The notes below the pieces were generated by a model, which searched no databases, was not told where the DNA came from, and was given only the letters and a program-made list of their open reading frames with translations. The translations under genes and the position numbers were made by a program. A stretch of 64,000 bases of DNA, from NCBI GenBank assembly GCA_000711775.1, contig ARYC01000575.1, positions 62,001-126,000 on the forward strand. Reading direction: 5' to 3'. This document shows positions 11,301-25,348 of the stretch, one piece after another. The stretch is from Oxytricha trifallax. Taxonomy: Eukaryota > Ciliophora > Spirotrichea > Sporadotrichida > Oxytrichidae. Every line of letters begins with the position of its first letter. Positions within the stretch are counted from its first letter, which is position 1.

Positions 11301-14300
11301 AGAAAATAAATAATAAAAAAACGCCCTTTAATAGACTCATAATATAGATAATTAGTTCAATTAATATTTTAAAAAATAGAGTAAAATCAGTATTATATTC
11401 TTTTATTTTGACAAAAAAAACTACAATGAATAAATATTTGAGCACTTATTGAATAAAAAATGCATCAATGTTAAGAATATTAAAAAATTATAATAAATGC
11501 AATTATTTTAGATTGTAAAGTATATATTAAATATTATAATTCAATTTATTCTTACTTATGGAGATTAAATTAAAAAAATTGAATCTTCATATTATAATTT
11601 TAAATAAAATAAATTAATAATTTTACTAATTATAAATGATAATATAAATAAATATATAATAATTAAATAAGAAAGTTACAAGATATAGTGATTCGATTAA
11701 GAAGAGTTTAGTTTTGCTTATTTTATATAATACTTCAATCAATCAAACAGCCACAGAATTAAAAAAAATTCAATAGTCAAAGGACTGCAAAAGAATAAGC
11801 AGAAAAAAAGAATTATTTGAATAAATGTTTGAGACTAAATTTTATTATTTTAAAATTGCGATAAAAAATTAAGATTCAGGCATCTTAATAGAAAGGTATG
11901 ATAAAATTGTCATTATTAAAAATTTTATATATATTTAATTACTGAAAGATTTATTTTTCATTATTACAACTTTTCATAACTAATGATAATATTTTCTAAA
12001 TCTATAATATCTGATAATTATTTTTAGTTATTTTCAAACAATATCAATTTTATCAAATGCAATTTTTTTATTAATCGCCTGATTTCTCAAAATTGAAGAA
12101 ATTAAAGATATTTTTTTATATAAATACTAATAAACTTTAATTATTTTGAATTGATAAAACTTCATACTTATTAAGTCAATTATAATAATCTAACTTAAGT
12201 TGCTAGATTAAATTGGGTCATTTTAGATTTAAGATATAGATATATGAATGAATAAAAATCTATGAATTTATGAATTAAATTAAAAATTTAAGTTTAATAT
12301 ATATTTTTTTTATCTATCTTTTTAAATTAAGATGATTCAAATATATACCACCATTTAATATTTAATGATAAATCTCAAATTATTTAGTTTAAAAATCAAA
12401 TAGCATTATCATTTCTTTTTCAATCACTTTTCTAAAATCATTTGTTTTTTCTAGTTTAACTTAATAAAAAGAATAACCATCTATCATAGAATCTAATTTT
12501 TATAATTTTATTATACTTAAAATTGATTAATTTTTCAACTTTTTTCAATCATATTTAGTCAAAGAAGTTTAAGGATAAGAAATGTTTAAATTCAATATCT
12601 ATAATTATTTTATAATTATCTGAGATATAGTTTTCATCAATATACTTAAATATTTAATAAATCAAACTTCATTTTACACTAGTCTTCCAAATTTATATAA
12701 CTTAATTATTGATATGAAGACATTGTAATGACCCACAAAATGAATATGAAACATAATTAAGCTTTTGATTAGCAAAAATTTTCTCACTAAAAATGTTCAT
12801 AAATAATATATGAAGAAAGTGCTTAAATCATTAACACAGTTTATCAAGTGATAACAATTAATTCATTGTTAAATTGCCCTAATATTTTAAAATATTCTTA
12901 CTACTTATTTTGATTTATTTAGAATTCTTGTTTTTATGTAGTTTATTTCATTAATTTATATTCATTAAATTACATAATAAATTAAAAATATTGAAATTTA
13001 GGTTAAGAAATTTATTTAGTTTTGCTGGGTTTCTGATATTTAGTAATAATGGTAATAAATGCTCAAATATCAATTTCTTTTTAAATATATACTTATTAAA
13101 CCTTTGGTATATATTCATTTTAAATTTAAATAATTATTATTTTTATTTTATCAATAATTTTAAATATTTTAAGCTTAAATGTCAAATTTACCAAAATTTA
13201 ATATATTATATAATAATCTTAAAAATTAATTAAAATAATTTATTTTAATAAAATATAATAACAGACTATAGAATATTTTAAATACTTTAAATTAATTATA
13301 ATTATTTTCATTATTATATAAAAACTTATTTTAATATTTTTTGTAAATTCTTATAAATTTTATGATGCTAGAGGACAATGCAGAATAAGAAGTGAAGCTC
13401 AACAATTGAATAAAACTCAAAATATTTAAAAGTCTAAAAATGCATTTACATTTATTCATGTTTAAGTTTTCATATTTAGAATAGTTTATATTATTTATCA
13501 TCATCATTTCTTAAAATTATATTTCAATTTAACTAGTTACTTTAAACCTATTTTATAAATGGATTATTAACTAATTATTCATAAGCTCAGGAATGGTCAT
13601 AAACCAGCTTAAAAATGTCAATTAATGAAATAATATTGAATTCATATAAAATTAAATTCTTATAAAATTATTTTCTACTGTAAAATTTTAACTTTTTATA
13701 AGATGATTGATCTTTAACATTTTTTTATTAACCTTGCAATTTTGCACATCATTTGTTCTTAATTCTAATTAAAATACTTAAAATAATTTACAAAAAATAA
13801 TTCCAATACTTTTATGATTTTGCATTTCCTTAGTTATTTTAAGTTTATATTGGTAACTGCTAATAAGTTTATTACTATAAAATATCAAAATTTCCTGTAA
13901 AGTCGATGTTTTACGGTCCTAAACTGAAAACAGCTGAAAATCACAAAAAGTTAAATAATTCAAATGAACATTTTATTAAAATAGAGTAACATATCGTGGT
14001 TCATCGACATTTATAATCACAACTACCCATTGTTGTCTTGCATAAAGATTGTTTACTCTTCTAAATTCATTCACGAAAAATGCTCAATAATAATCTTATA
14101 TTAATAAATAGTATAAATAAAAAACACAGATAATAATGATTTATTTAAATACAATTATTCTTTTTTATTTTAAATAATTTAATGGATGTCACCTAGATAA
14201 TATAAAAAATAAGAAATATTTTATTCTATTATTGATTTTATATTTTTTATTTAAATATATATTCATAATTTAAATGATTATTTAATTGAGAACTTTTTTT

Positions 14301-14727
14301 TAAATTATTAAAAACAATCAAACTCAATTTAATTTTTTTCATTTATTATTTCTAATTTTAAAATATATTGAATCTCTTAAATTAAATTATTATAAATAAA
14401 TGAAATTTAATTTTTAAACTCCTCTATACATGAGAAGAGAAACTTGATTAATTTTTTTAAAATATCTAATTGCTTATATATTCATATTATAAATTTACAA
14501 TTTATTTATAATAATAGATAAAAAGTGAAATTATTTTATTTTAAACATTAATTATGATAACATTCATCTATAAGAAATTTAAATTAATTAAGTTATTATG
14601 AGTATAATGTATTGAAATTTTAAATAATTAAAAAACTTTTGAAAGCATCATTTAATCAATTTCAAATACATTTTATGACATATAATTAAATTCTCACAAA
14701 TTAATTATACTTTTGACAAATATTTAT
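8333..14727. other. 6.4 kb of AT-rich DNA without recognised genes
   Basis: No long TGA-bounded frame with coding-like residues was seen and no large inverted repeat. An 80-codon frame near 12991-13233 is Asn/Phe/Tyr/Leu-rich, as expected by chance from this base composition. Confidence 0.55.
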
Positions 14728-17700
14728 TATTGATAAAATAGATAAAAATCGGAAATTTAAGAAATAGAAATACAAACCATTAACATTAGTAATAATAACT
14801 GCGCCTAATTAGGAGTATTACTAATTCGATTAAAAGTAAATGTAATTTAAAATTAATATGACCAATTTTATTTTTAATTTGTTAAATTTAGTGTGCAAGT
14901 TTGTAAATGTGCAAAAATATAACCATTTAAAAAGGGGTAGATTATTCGCACACATCTTAAATATATAAATAAATATAATAATTAAGCTTATTTTAATGAA
15001 GTGAGTGCATCGATGTCACTTATGTACTTATAGAGATACTGTTGATACTTCATGGATTTGATGTTTTCAGCGGTAATTTTATTAGGTAGTATTCTGAGGA
15101 TCTTTTTTACTGAATCTAGCTTTGTTACTCCAATTACTTTCTTGCAGCTCTCCTGCCATTCTCAAGTTTCATCTTCTGTGCATTGCCGGTTCCTTTTGCG
15201 AGCCCCTGATCCTAAATGAAAAACTCATTTGGTGATTTAATTCCTAGATCTTTCACTTGAATTCATATCTTCTTGACAAATTCGTGGCCTCCTCTTTATC
15301 TTTGTCTTATTACACTCTCTCTTATTACCATTTGTATCTTAAAAGTTTCTTCTGAAAGTAAGTATTCATGGTGGCATTGCCGTCATATATCTTTGCATCG
15401 GTAATACTTGGCTAGTTGATTTGAATCTTCTATAGCACTTACCCGACCACATCTACTCGAACCAGCCCGGGAAATTTTCAGGAAGAAATCAAATCTATAG
15501 TAGTATTCTTTGTAGAAGGCATTTTAGCTTTCACTCAAAAGTCTTGGCTAAGGTACAGAGTACTATCCATCAACTAAGATATTTACCAGATATTAATGCC
15601 ATTTCTTAAAATAAGTTTATTTATTATATTTAATTATATATTTAAGATGTGTGCAAATAATCTACCACTTTTTAAATGATTATATTTTTGCAGATAAACC
15701 TCTTACTATGTAAGTTAGATTGAAGTGTCAGCTTTTATTACATTATAATAAGTTGATAATAAGCCTTCAATCAAGTTGTCTTTTATTTGCCCATTTTCGT
15801 TTATGTATAATTATTCTCAGAGATATATTCTACCGAAATTCCCCATCCTCACATTATGAAAGTCTCAGATAGATGATTGTGATGCAAAAAAATATAAATT
15901 TGGGGAAAAAAAAGCTTTTTGTATATTGCTTTTGTCCATATTTAGTGTTGATTCTTATTAATTTTACTTTGTAGTGACTACTATACTCAAAATACTTTGT
16001 AAATATATAATATTTGAAATCTTAAGTTTTATAGAAACTCTAACAAACTCTAACAAATTCTCACAAAATATAGAAATTTAAATTATTAAACTAATAATAA
16101 ACATTAGTTAAAAACATGACATATTTTTAAGTAAATATTATTTAACTCTTACAAACTCTAACAAATTATAAAACTAGTGCATAGACTAGTCACTTCAATT
16201 TATAACTTTGATGAAATACCTTATAATATTGCCATCGAAAGCCATTATACTGTCAAGAATATCAAATGCGTTTAATAAACATCACATTCTTTATAAGTTT
16301 TTAGTTCATTAGTAGTATAAATTCATTCGTTCCTTTGATATGTATTTTACTAAAAATTTTGTGAGCATATTTCAGGAGCATTTTTTCACCACTTGATGGT
16401 GAAATTTTGCTCCTTATTATAAAGTCTACTAATTCTTAAAGATAATCTATTTATTCTTATTGATAAAATATATGACTAAGTTTACCTTATTTAACCTTTT
16501 AAATAAATTTTAGAAGTTTTGTTGAAATGGAGATCTACATACAAATTTATTATCTATAAAAGCTTCTAAAGAATGATATAAATATTTAGAAATATTTGAT
16601 TTTAAATTCTTTCAAGAAATATAATTCTCAGAAATATATAATTTTAAAAACTTAAGAGATTTCATTTTTATCTGAAGTTAATCTTTTATAGATTAATTAA
16701 ATTTAATGAGATGTAATTCGCTTATAATTTAAGAAATTTGATATTAATTGTAATAGTAAAATGATAATAGTGAAAATTATTAATTTTGTTATTTATTAAA
16801 ATTTCTACATTTTTACTTAATTGATGATGTTGAACTTTTTAATAAAAATAATTGATTGAAAAAATCAAAATCTTCATGGGAGCTAATAAAAAGTAGTGAT
16901 TTCTTTAGAAATTTATTATCATAAAAATTGAGAAAAATTTATATGTTAAAAAATAAAAAAAACTATTGTATTCTCAGATTCTTATTGATTTTTCATGAGA
17001 TAACATAATGAGTAATAAATATGGAGTAAAAATTATTTTTCTCAAAAAGTATAAAATTTAGGCATTTTAGAAATTTTAAGCAAATATTTGTGTTTTATAC
17101 TTCCCTTACTATGAAGAATATTTCAAATTAAGGTTTCAATAATTTTTCTTTATTTTAACAATCTAACATTTTGAGAATTATAGTTACAATAAGTATGATA
17201 CTTCAATTGTAATTTGATTATTAAAATAAAATTCATCGTGCTAAGATTTAGAGGCGTACTTGAATAATGTTAATTTTGTTAGAGTTTGATAGAGTTTTAG
17301 AGAAAATACATAATTTTTACTCATTAAAACTATTGCTGTTTTTTATATCAAGTGAATTTACTTACCGTTAGTTTTTATATGATATTTATAATGCCATAAT
17401 CATATTAAAAATAGGTAGCTCTAGGACTATTATCTAAAATTATAAAATTTTGATAAATTGTCATCTTTGTAAATATTTACTGAAGTGATTGAAAATTACA
17501 TATTCATTTGCTTATTGAGTATTTTATTTAAATAAATAGTTTAAATCAATATATGGATGTTAGAGTTGATTGATTTTTTAAATAATTTTAAACATACTAT
17601 AGAAGTTATTTTCTATTAATTATTCATATACCCTATTATTGATCTATATAATCTCTATGGGGTTTTGGAGTTTATACAAACTTGCACAATAAATTTAATA

Positions 17701-17858
17701 AATCAAAAATAAATATGGTCATATTAATTTTAAATTACAATTACTTTTAATCAAATTAGAATAAGTAATACTTCTAATAAGGGGCAGTTATTATTACTAA
17801 TGTTAATGGTTTATATTTTTATTTCTTAGATATCTTATTTTTATCTATTTTATCAATA
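14728..17858. mobile_element. Composite element: outer TATTGATAAAATAGATAAA inverted repeats
   Basis: Outer inverted repeats of about 180-200 bp lie at 14728-14907 and 17674-17858, ending in TATTGATA/TATCAATA. They resemble the TATTGCTA ends of the 6.9-8.3 kb element. A second, inner inverted repeat (14911-15000 with 15605-15691; GCAAAAATATAACCATTTAA) brackets the coding-like island, so one element appears nested in another or the right outer arm was displaced. The 15.7-17.6 kb interior is AT-rich without genes. Just inside the right arm is GGGGTTTTGG (17659-17668). Confidence 0.7.
15000..15606 (-). pseudogene. Decayed gene inside the composite element
   Basis: GC-richer than the surroundings. 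On the minus strand one frame gives FDFFLKISRAGSSRCGRV and IEDSNQLAKYYRCKDI, then, after a TGA, QCHHEYLLSEETFKIQMVIR and, after another TGA, VKDLGIKSPNEFFIQDQGLA. The likely C-terminal stretch (VTKLDSVKKILRILPNK and NIKSMKYQQYLYKYISDIDA, near 15000-15150) is in another frame. Two TGAs and at least one frame change indicate decay, or unremoved internal insertions. Cys and His residues suggest a possible metal-binding segment, but no family could be named. Confidence 0.45.
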
Positions 17859-19600
17859 ACAACCCAAATGTTATCATTATTACTTATTATATAAATATAA
17901 ATATATTTGAAACTTTCAATGATTAATAAGGATCCTTAAGATATTATTTGAAATTATAAGTAAACAAAAATCGGATTATTCAAAAATTTCACCTTCTCTA
18001 ATACATTTTTTTAAAAAATCTATCCACTATTTTTTGGGTAAAATATGGTGGTTTACTGTGTGAAATCACCAAAAAAATGTAACAAAATAGAATAGTGATT
18101 TTATATATGCACTTTTGCATATAATATGTTGCTGTGGCTAAATATGTGAACAGCTAATTATTGAATATATTATTATTTCCTAAAATGTTTCATCATAATA
18201 AAAATTTATTTCTTTAATAAGAAATCATTCTAGAAGTATGAGATTCAATCTTAGGAAATAACGATATATTCAAGAGTTAATTTATCACATATTTAGGTCA
18301 AGCAACTAGTTATATGCAAGCGTGCATATAAAGAGTTATTATTCTATTTTCAAATTTTGTCGTAGTGTTATACTGTATAATTTTTGGCACGGTTTTATCC
18401 AAATTAATTAAAATAATGCTAATAAAATACTCTGAAATTGTAAAATAAATTACTACGGGAAGTCAAGATGATCGTAACCCTGATTAACCTAGAATCACAT
18501 TTGTCAGTAACAACAGAAATTATATAAAATACAGCGACTGTTCTTTGATCTCTAATAAAAAATGCGCAGTCAGAGAGATTAATATCAGCAAACATTCCTT
18601 ATAAAAAGTTTATTATTATAGTATAAAATTATTAATTTACCTATAATTTTATATTATATAAATTTAAATTGATTTGAATTCATATGACTTTTCCATGTCA
18701 ATTCATATCTTTCCCTTATTATAAATAATATCTTAAAGTACAATTTTTTTAAAAATAAATAATTAAGGATTTTAACCTATTTTAGGAATTTTCAATAACT
18801 CATTCATATTAGCTTATATTAATTTAATATTTATAATACAAAAATTATATAAAATATTTTGATTATTTTTAATTGATTTTAATTTAAATTTTTAAATTTC
18901 TAGCTTAATTAAGGATTTTTAAGAGTGTTAAATAAAATCAATTTAAATATTATATTATTATTATTATTGATTTTCAATTTTTAATTAAAAATAATCATTT
19001 TATAATTTAAAGTGTTTTTAAAAAATAAAATAAATTTATACTGTATAATTTATTTATTTGAATTATTTAATTTGGGATTTATATTATTAAACTTTGTTTT
19101 ATGATAGTTGTTGATCACTGTTACTATATTACAAATAACAGTGCTTTGACTTTTGCTTATTTAATATTATATAATAGATTTTATTATTAAATAAATTATA
19201 CTTTTTATTTTTCAAAGATATAATCTATTTTATTTTTTAATTAATAGATTATTATTCTAATTATAATTTATTCATAAATGAAAAAGGAGCGGTATGTATC
19301 CATTTTATTATAATCGAATAAAATACATTATATTTAAAGATTATATATTGGACATAAGATTTTTTGAATTTTATTTTTTTCACAAAATAGTAAATAATAT
19401 TAAATTTAATTATATTTAAACTTGAAGTGTATATGGCCTTTTCTTTAAACAAAAAAGTAAATAATTATATATTTTATTTTATTTTTCTGATCATTATTTA
19501 TAAATTATTAAATAATTATTATTGAATATAGCTTGAAAATTATATATTTTACTTGTTTAGGTGATGATTTAAAAATTTTAAATAAAAAAATAATAAAAAT
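17859..19600. other. AT-rich stretch without recognised genes
   Basis: No coding-like frame. A short AT-rich open frame near 19261-19452 on the minus strand has the residue bias expected by chance. Confidence 0.5.
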
Positions 19601-19925
19601 TAAAATTTCTAAACTACAGTCCGGATGGTTTGTTGAATTGACCAATTTTTATAGAGTATGGGTTCCTAACCCTGAGTTCTCTGTTATTGTACCTGGAAAA
19701 AGCCCTAAATACCTTGGTTTTTCCGTGTCTGTACTTTGAAAAGTATGGGATACTCGTCCAGAGACGATATGACGTTAAATGGCAGCATATGACCCAATCT
19801 GGAAATCCAGAGTGGCTTTATGGAAGAAAGGACAAGAGTTCGAACTACAGTCTTGTATAAAGGTGACCACATCTGATGCTTCCGGGGGGAAGTCGGGAGG
19901 AAGATTACCTTCAGTATTACTTCGC
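19600..19925 (-). other. GC-rich island, possible ORF fragment
   Basis: An abrupt GC-richer island in AT-rich DNA. On the minus strand a frame of over 100 codons is open with TAA/TAG as Gln (NLPPDFPPEASDVVTFIQDC; SGRVSHTFQSTDTEKPRYLG). On the plus strand a shorter frame is also open (EKYGILVQRRYDVKWQHMTQ) up to a TGA near 19865. The strand therefore cannot be decided from the sequence alone. It could be a coding segment isolated in germline DNA or a transposon fragment. Confidence 0.35.
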
Positions 19926-22900
19926 CTTAAGATTAATTTCTTAATTACTTAAATCACTCAACTAAATACTAATAAAAAATTATGATTTAATTAAACAATA
20001 TAATATTTTTAGCAAATTAATATTTATTAATTTAATTAATTTTTAATCTTTCATCAGTAAAAACAAATTATTTTAATATATTTTTAAGTAATAATCTTTA
20101 AATATAAATTTGTAAAATTTAATATATTAGAGCTCTTTACTTTAAAATTTTAAATCAACGATTTTCCAGTGCCTGATTGAGTAATAATATTTAACATAAT
20201 CTACATATTAAAATATAGCACTCTATTTCTAAATATCTAATAATCGGATAAAAATCATATCTTTAATTAAAATTTATTTAAATTAACTCATTTTCAGCAA
20301 TTAATTTTGTTTTTTTTCTTTAAAATAAACATAACTATTTTCAATATTTCTTTATATTCACACCTATTTGAATATTGATAAAATAAAAATATTCTATATT
20401 TCCTATACATTTTTTAAAAAAATAACTATTTTTAAATTTATAAGACTTATTATTAATAATGGAAAGAGATCACTAATGCTGCAATATTAAAGTAATATTA
20501 TTTTAATAGCTTTGTTTAAACTTTTATTGATGATTAATTATTCACATTAAATATATTTACATATATTTTTTTATTTATTTTAAATAGTTAAAAACACCCA
20601 TTTAATTTACTAAATTTTATAATTACATAATATAATTTGCTGGTATATTAATTAATAAATAATTTAATTATTTCTATTAGAATAAAAACAGAAATTATTT
20701 ATAACTACCTTCATTTACTGATTGAAATTTATGTCATTATATATATTTAAATCTTATTACTTTTATAATATAAGTAATTTTATATAAATCTTATGTTTAA
20801 TCATAAGTACATATTGTTTATTAAAATAAATATATAACATAATATTATAATATAATAAATTATAAGATACAATATCTATAAACAAACATGACACCTTAAA
20901 TTAGAATTTAATTATTATTAATTAATACATAAATCTATTTTGACTTATAGAATATAAAGATTTTTTTGTGAAAAAAATCTCTAATTAGAATTATATGCTT
21001 CGTTATTTGATAACGTCTATAATATTAATAGATATATTTATATTTTTACGAATATTGGGCTATGTTCCTCTTGCTAGAAGTTTATGCTTCATTTTCTTCT
21101 TCAATTGATGAATCATTCAAACTTGAAATATTCTTTAATTTGAAAATTTAATTATATATAATAATTTTAGCAATAAAAAGGTAGATTTGATAATAGTCAT
21201 TATTTTTATTTATTCAAATTTTTATAATTAAATAAATATCTTAATGAGAAAATTCAATTTATTAATTATTCAAGTTAATGTTTATAATTTAATTGTTGCT
21301 AATTGAGACTTTTGTTTTCTTAAAATACTCAAATTCGCATTTAGCATTTATAATAAATGTAAAACATATTAAATAATTTTGATTTGTAGTTTGTCACTTA
21401 TAGTCATCTAAAAAAGTAAACTTTTATTTATAAAGTTAATTGTTTCTGTTATAAGAGTATATCCAATCAAAGAAAATCAATTTAATTACAATGCTTTACA
21501 GCTTTTAATTTTATTGTGTTAGCGCTCTTTTATTTCCAAATTGTGCACATAACATATCTTATATTCATTATTAAAGTAAACTTAGCTTATACTTGGGATA
21601 AAAAACAAAATCTAAACAGATTAAATATAATTTTTTATATGCAATATCTTCAATCACTAGCTAAACTTAGTTAAATAAACTATTATCATAATACTGAGTC
21701 AAAACTAAAATTTATTATTAGAGTAATTTTATTAGAAGATTTATTAATCTATAAATCTTTTATAAAATTAAGAAATTTATTTATTATTTTTTAACTTAAA
21801 GTTAATAAAAATAATGATTATTATTTTAATAACACCAATAACTTTGCATTTCATATAATTAGATATTCATTAATGATATAATAATTATGTGTATGCCTTA
21901 TAATAATTTTCATATATTGAATTTAATTGATATCTATAAGACGGATTAAAAATAAGCTAAGTCTACTATGGCTGGAAAATTTGAATTTTCTATTTATATA
22001 AATTTTATATGGTTTTTCACTATTTTCTTATAAAAAGAAAAAATTTTGGACTTTATATGAGAATGGAATAAGTATAAAATATATTCAACTTAAAATAATA
22101 AATATTTTAAATTATGCCAATATATTTTATAGTTTAAATATTTAGATATTATTAATGATTTTATTTGTATACAAAAATATTTTAATAATTAGATGTAAAA
22201 ATATGCATAATTAAATCAATATAAATTTAAACTAAAATATATATTATTTTCGTTAAAACATGATTATTATTAAAATCTTAAATTTGATAGATAATTTTAT
22301 ACTGTGATTTAGATTTATTGACAATGTAAATAAATAGTTTACAATTTTAAAAATATTTATTTATATTTATCCAATTTATGAGAAATTAGGAATTTTATTT
22401 TTTTAAAGAATATTATAATTTTCTTTTAATGAATAATTCTAATAGTTATAAATTTGTTTATAAATTAAATTCGTAAAAAAAAAGCATATGCAGAACTTTC
22501 ATTATTTAAACTTTATTCATAATTGGATATTTCATTCAATTATAATTTATAAAGATTAGAATATATGTTTAATATTTCATCGATAAAGAATAGTGAAAAA
22601 TAAAAAATGACAGCAAATCTTTAAATTATGATGAATTTTTAAACTAATATTAGAAAATATCTATAATCTAGAACTTCAATGATTAAATAAATCAATATTA
22701 TGATTTATTTTTATAATAACTTAATGAAAATTAAAATCAAAACTTATTCAGGTTGCCTATTAATCAAAAGAAAATAATAAGTTTTAAAAATGAATTTATA
22801 TTTTAAGATTTTTAATACTGAATGGATATCATTGAGTGTTTAAATAAATTCTCAAAATGAAAATCCAACCAAGTTCATTTGAAACTATTTAATTATTATT

Positions 22901-23420
22901 CGAAAATAAAGAAAATTATTTTCTTCATTATAATTTGAATTCCAATATTTTCTGAAATTAGTTTATCATTAAATTAAACAGAAGGAATTTTTTATTTAAT
23001 AACAATAAATTTTAGAATATCTTAAAAAATAATAATTAAATATTATATAAAATTCAATGTTTTTTAATAAGCAAAACTTTATTAAATCTAATAATGGTAT
23101 ATTTTAGACATATTTTTATTTTTCGTTTTATATTTTTATATAAAAGTATTTAAAATTTTGGAGAATTAATATATATTTTTTTTTAAACCTTTTAAAAATA
23201 AATTAGAAAATATTTATTTAAAAAATAATTAATTCATATTCCATTTTTATAAATTATTTAAAATCGAATTAAATCAAATCTCTTGTATCTGAGTTAACAA
23301 AAATCGATCAGATTTTAATAATATTTATGATTGAAATGTAAATTTATTCTTCAATATTATATAAATTATTTAATTTTAAAGAATTATATTTATAAGATAA
23401 AACTATTAATTAGAAAGTTA
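19926..23420. other. AT-rich stretch without recognised features
   Basis: 3.5 kb of very AT-rich sequence. No frames with coding character and no long inverted repeat were noticed. Confidence 0.55.
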
Positions 23421-23424
23421 TAAG

Positions 23425-23960
23425 GATAGGGGCCCCACATGGAGACTTTCTAATAGAGCTCTCTACTACACTAAGGCCTCCTGAGGGTAGGCAGGGGATT
23501 GCTGGGATCACCGCATTAAAAGCAAGTCTGCAGAGTTCAATCTGTCAGATCCTAGACTCCTCGATTTGTCTGCACGCTAAGGATTTCACTGCATTAGATG
23601 AGCTACCTGGCATGAGTTCAGCTTCCTAGGCAATAGGGAGCAGGATGAAGGTGGCGATCAACCTTCAAAAATGAGACGATGAGAATCATAGAAGTCTACG
23701 ATAATGATTTTCCTCCCACACCAGGTCGGGTTAATGAGGCTACCACAGCGAAAGGAAAGATACTGCTATCTCAGCAGCGGTGGAACCTGGTAAGAGTTTT
23801 CTCCAGACTCCCTTTAATTGTTTACAGTAAGCAGATCTCTGAGAGCTCTGCGGGAGACACTCCTAGTAAAAGCTAGGCTCTTGTTTGTATGCATCTCGGT
23901 ACGAGGAAAAGTGAAATGGGGGGCAAGTCTTTTTTGGAGTTTTTCTAGTATCGACTTGCG
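23425..23960. other. GC-rich island, unknown origin
   Basis: About 535 bp with near-balanced base composition, starting GGGGCCCCACATGGAGAC, sharply bounded by AT-rich DNA. The plus strand has an open frame from 23679 (MRIIEVYDNDFPPTPGRVNE) that continues past TAG under the ciliate code. The minus strand also has a frame of about 78 codons ending near 23670. Neither is recognisable. Base composition so unlike the neighbours suggests an inserted or transferred fragment, a SINE-like element, or an isolated coding segment. Confidence 0.35.
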
Positions 23961-24181
23961 ACGTCATTGATTAGCACGTCAACTCACTTAAGATACGTCT
24001 ACGTCACGACTAAAATTGATGGTTTGAGTTAGTTTTAAACAGTAATTGTTAAATATTGACTTTTGAGTTTAACTCGTTAAAAAAATCAATCAATTTATAA
24101 GATATATTATCTTTAATTTTATATAATTAATATAATTATATAATAAAATAAACATAAATAAATATTTTTGTATTATTAACA

Positions 24182-25348
24182 TGTTCCAACCGAGACCCCC
24201 TCCCACCCCCCTCCCAGGTCTAAAACGAGAACCCCCTCCCACCCTAACTAGACCCCCCTCCCACCCCAACAACATCCCTATTCATATGAAAAATTGTATC
24301 CTTGATGTTTAAATCATTTTCCTTAAGACATCTTGATCTCATTTTTTTTATGCATAAAAATACATTATTCAAATGCTTTTCTTTTCTTTAATTTAGCATC
24401 TTTCACTACGTTCGTCGTTTTTTTTTGTTTATTTGCTCACATAGGAAATAAATAAAATATATTTCAATTTACTCGTTAATAATATAATTAAAAAAATGTT
24501 GAGCCAACAAACTCATTAAACTATATATATTAATAATAGAACTAAATTTAAATAAACATGTAATCACTTTAATAGTCAATATTCGAAATTTGATTAATTT
24601 TTTATAGCACTGTTTTCCAATTATTATATAATTATTACCATAAACACTTATATAGTAACTAATAGTTATGGAAAAATTGATATGAAAGTATATTAAAATA
24701 AGACATATTTTATTCAGTATTATAATAAATTAGTTAGTAAAGGGAATACTTTATATATAAACAACTTCTTTATTAATAAAAGAGAGCTAAAATTAGAATT
24801 TATTATAATACTGAATAAAATATGTCATATTTTAATATACTTTCATATCAATTTTTCCATAACTATTAGTTACTATATAAGTGTTTATGGTAATAATTAT
24901 ATAATAATTGGAAAACAGTGCTATAAAAAATTAATCAAATTTCGAATATTGACTATTAAAGTGATTACATGTTTATTTAAATTTAGTTCTATTATTAATA
25001 TATATAGTTTAATGAGTTTGTTGGCTCAACATTTTTTTAATTATATTATTAACGAGTAAATTGAAATATATTTTATTTATTTCCTATGTGAGCAAATAAA
25101 CAAAAAAAAACGACGAACGTAGTGAAAGATGCTAAATTAAAGAAAAGAAAAGCATTTGAATAATGTATTTTTATGCATAAAAAAAATGAGATCAAGATGT
25201 CTTAAGGAAAATGATTTAAACATCAAGGATACAATTTTTCATATGAATAGGGATGTTGTTGGGGTGGGAGGGGGGTCTAGTTAGGGTGGGAGGGGGTTCT
25301 CGTTTTAGACCTGGGAGGGGGTGTGGGAGGGGGGTCTCGGTTGGAACA
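24182..25348. mobile_element. Foldback element FB1-a with G-rich termini
   Basis: A near-perfect palindrome of 1167 bp: arms of about 560-580 bp around a short AT-rich centre near 24765-24785. Ends are TGTTCCAACCGAGACC and its inverse. The outer 100 bp of each arm is strongly strand-biased: C-runs on the left and G-runs such as GGGTGGGAGGGGGTTC on the right. The same TGTTCC(A/G)ACCGAGACC ends occur at 49076-50569, defining a family. No coding sequence is visible. The flanks (ATTAACA and ATTAATT) hint at an ATTAA target duplication. Confidence 0.85.

Noticed and set aside
12991..13233. 80-codon AT-rich frame
   Set aside because: Its Asn/Phe/Leu/Tyr/Ile composition is what random AT-rich DNA yields.
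19780..19870. tRNA-like A/B box (TGGCTTTATGG, GAGTTCGAAC)
   Set aside because: The spacing is too short and no cloverleaf could be folded by eye.
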